The translations under genes and the position numbers were made by a program. This document shows positions 63,419 through 64,000 of a stretch of 64,000 nucleotides of DNA, piece by piece. Location: assembly GCF_034931045.1 (NCBI RefSeq), contig NZ_JAYGHH010000006.1, forward strand, positions 62,001-126,000, written 5' to 3'. Under the pieces are notes generated by a model that saw nothing but the letters and a program-made list of their open reading frames with translations, ran no database searches and was not told where the DNA came from. The stretch is from Nodularia sp034931045 (GTDB lineage: Bacteria; Cyanobacteriota; Cyanobacteriia; Cyanobacteriales; Nostocaceae). The number at the start of each line of letters is the position of its first letter. Positions within the stretch are counted from its first letter, which is position 1.

Positions 63419-63471
63419 TCGTTTGTGTAGCCGCGAATTCCATTCGCCCGGTATTTTATGGTAAATACTCC

Positions 63472-64000
63472 TTAACTCTTTTTAAACTTCATACTTCCCC
63501 AAGTTGGTGGTTTATCCCTTGCGTCGTCGCTTTCATCCACAGCGTCGCCCAAAGTCAACTGCTTGACCTTTTTCACATCCCCTTGGTCAACGGCTGTTTT
63601 TAAATCACGTTTCAAATGAGCATTTTTAATCGCTTCTTCTGGCGAATGGGAACTGGTAACAAAACATTTCTCTAAACTGTCATATATTCCCACCCGACGA
63701 CCTTTTTTTCTGTACTGGCGTTCTGTGTCTAACAGCTTAGACATCAGTTCTAAGTGCATAGCATCATCGCCACAAATTTCTTCTAGTACTTCCCATTCAT
63801 CGCTACCCAGTAGACTATAGCCAGCACCAGGACGGGGATCTTTGAAAACTTCACCAGTCACTTCTTGATAAATCCGGGGTAAACTATCATCAAATTCGTG
63901 TCTTTCTTCTAACCAGATACGGCGAATTTCGCTCAGTTCCTCTAGAGTTATGAGAGTAATATCGCGCATATTTTCTGGTGCTGTAAGCCGTAATTCTTTT
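63472..64000 (-). CDS. dndC: DNA phosphorothioation sulfurtransferase DndC, C-terminal part
   Basis: The open frame runs off the right edge, so only the last 176 residues are seen (KELRLTAPENMRDITLITLE ...). They match the C-terminal region of DndC, a PAPS-reductase-like ATP pyrophosphatase with an iron-sulfur cluster that prepares the DNA for sulfur insertion. Key parts are RRIWLEERHEFDDSLPRIYQ, PRPGAGYSLLGSDEWEVLEE and VKKVKQLTLGDAV. The ATG at 63969 is internal, not the start. The gene ends before two REP-like hairpins and a transposase that separate it from dndD. Confidence 0.88.
   Translation of the reverse strand, partial: KELRLTAPENMRDITLITLEELSEIRRIWLEERHEFDDSLPRIYQEVTGEVFKDPRPGAGYSLLGSDEWEVLEEICGDDAMHLELMSKLLDTERQYRKKGRRVGIYDSLEKCFVTSSHSPEEAIKNAHLKRDLKTAVDQGDVKKVKQLTLGDAVDESDDARDKPPTWGSMKFKKS

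Noticed and set aside
1..64000. HIP1 octamer GCGATCGC abundance
   Set aside because: Frequent here (e.g. 1186-1193, 2991-3006, 6075-6082) but well known in cyanobacteria, so used only as a taxonomic clue.

Overview
This window comes from a draft assembly of a cyanobacterium, most likely a filamentous Nostocales (Nostoc/Anabaena/Nodularia type). Supporting genes are chlorophyll synthase (chlG), the PSII extrinsic subunit psbU, the b6f subunit petP, the photosystem I biogenesis gene btpA, beta-carotene hydroxylase (crtR), a PucC-like pigment-family transporter, and a pyruvate kinase with an extra C-terminal domain. The DNA carries the HIP1 octamer GCGATCGC again and again, heptanucleotide tandem repeats, and dispersed 'attggtcattgggaagtta' spacers, all typical of this group. 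Five runs of N (9621-9645, 23288-23491, 26959-26983, 54193-54252, 62748-62927) are assembly gaps; three of them interrupt genes.

Layout. 0-8.2 kb: housekeeping and photosynthesis genes (MlaE-type permease, sppA, aroH, crtR, pyk), with a small papain-fold toxin/immunity-like pair at 3.6-4.4 kb. 8.2-18.6 kb: a glycan island, visibly AT-rich between about 9.3 and 17 kb. It holds two single glycosyltransferases, gmd, a 1244-residue GT-GT-methyltransferase fusion, another methyltransferase and a Wzt/Wzm-type ABC exporter, a set suited to building and exporting a cell-surface polysaccharide. 18.7-20.2 kb: two tandem Uma2 nucleases. 20.2-28.8 kb: petP, a Get3/ArsA-like ATPase with an altered P-loop, chlG, an alcohol dehydrogenase, an inositol-phosphatase family enzyme, the PucC-like transporter and an aldo/keto reductase. 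28.8-43.9 kb: DEAD-box RNA helicase, rimO, btpA, a VKOR-thioredoxin fusion, a CHASE2-PAS-GGDEF diguanylate cyclase, nadB, psbU, a DUF3120 protein, uppP and the TIGR03279 radical SAM protein. 44.2-53.4 kb: a GH10-like secreted protein, then a three-gene signalling operon (CBS/multi-PAS kinase, REC-EAL, REC-histidine kinase). 53.6-57.9 kb: cupin, HEAT-repeat protein, GNAT acetyltransferase, small membrane proteins and an AmpG-like transporter.

58.0-64.0 kb: a DNA phosphorothioation (Dnd) locus read on the minus strand: the C-terminal part of dndC at the window edge, then dndD, dndE and a Dnd-associated methyltransferase. Between dndC and dndD lie REP-like hairpins, a Y1 (REP-associated) transposase, an XRE-type regulator read the other way, and an 84-codon ORF. 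Two identical 16-bp palindromes (GTTACCTATGGGTAAC) sit in the divergent promoter region of the regulator, so I infer that the regulator controls the rightmost Dnd genes. This unit and the stand-alone papain-fold toxin pair are the most interesting parts of the window.

No tRNA, rRNA or CRISPR array was found. All product names rest on reading translated sequence and on recalled family motifs; no database search was run.
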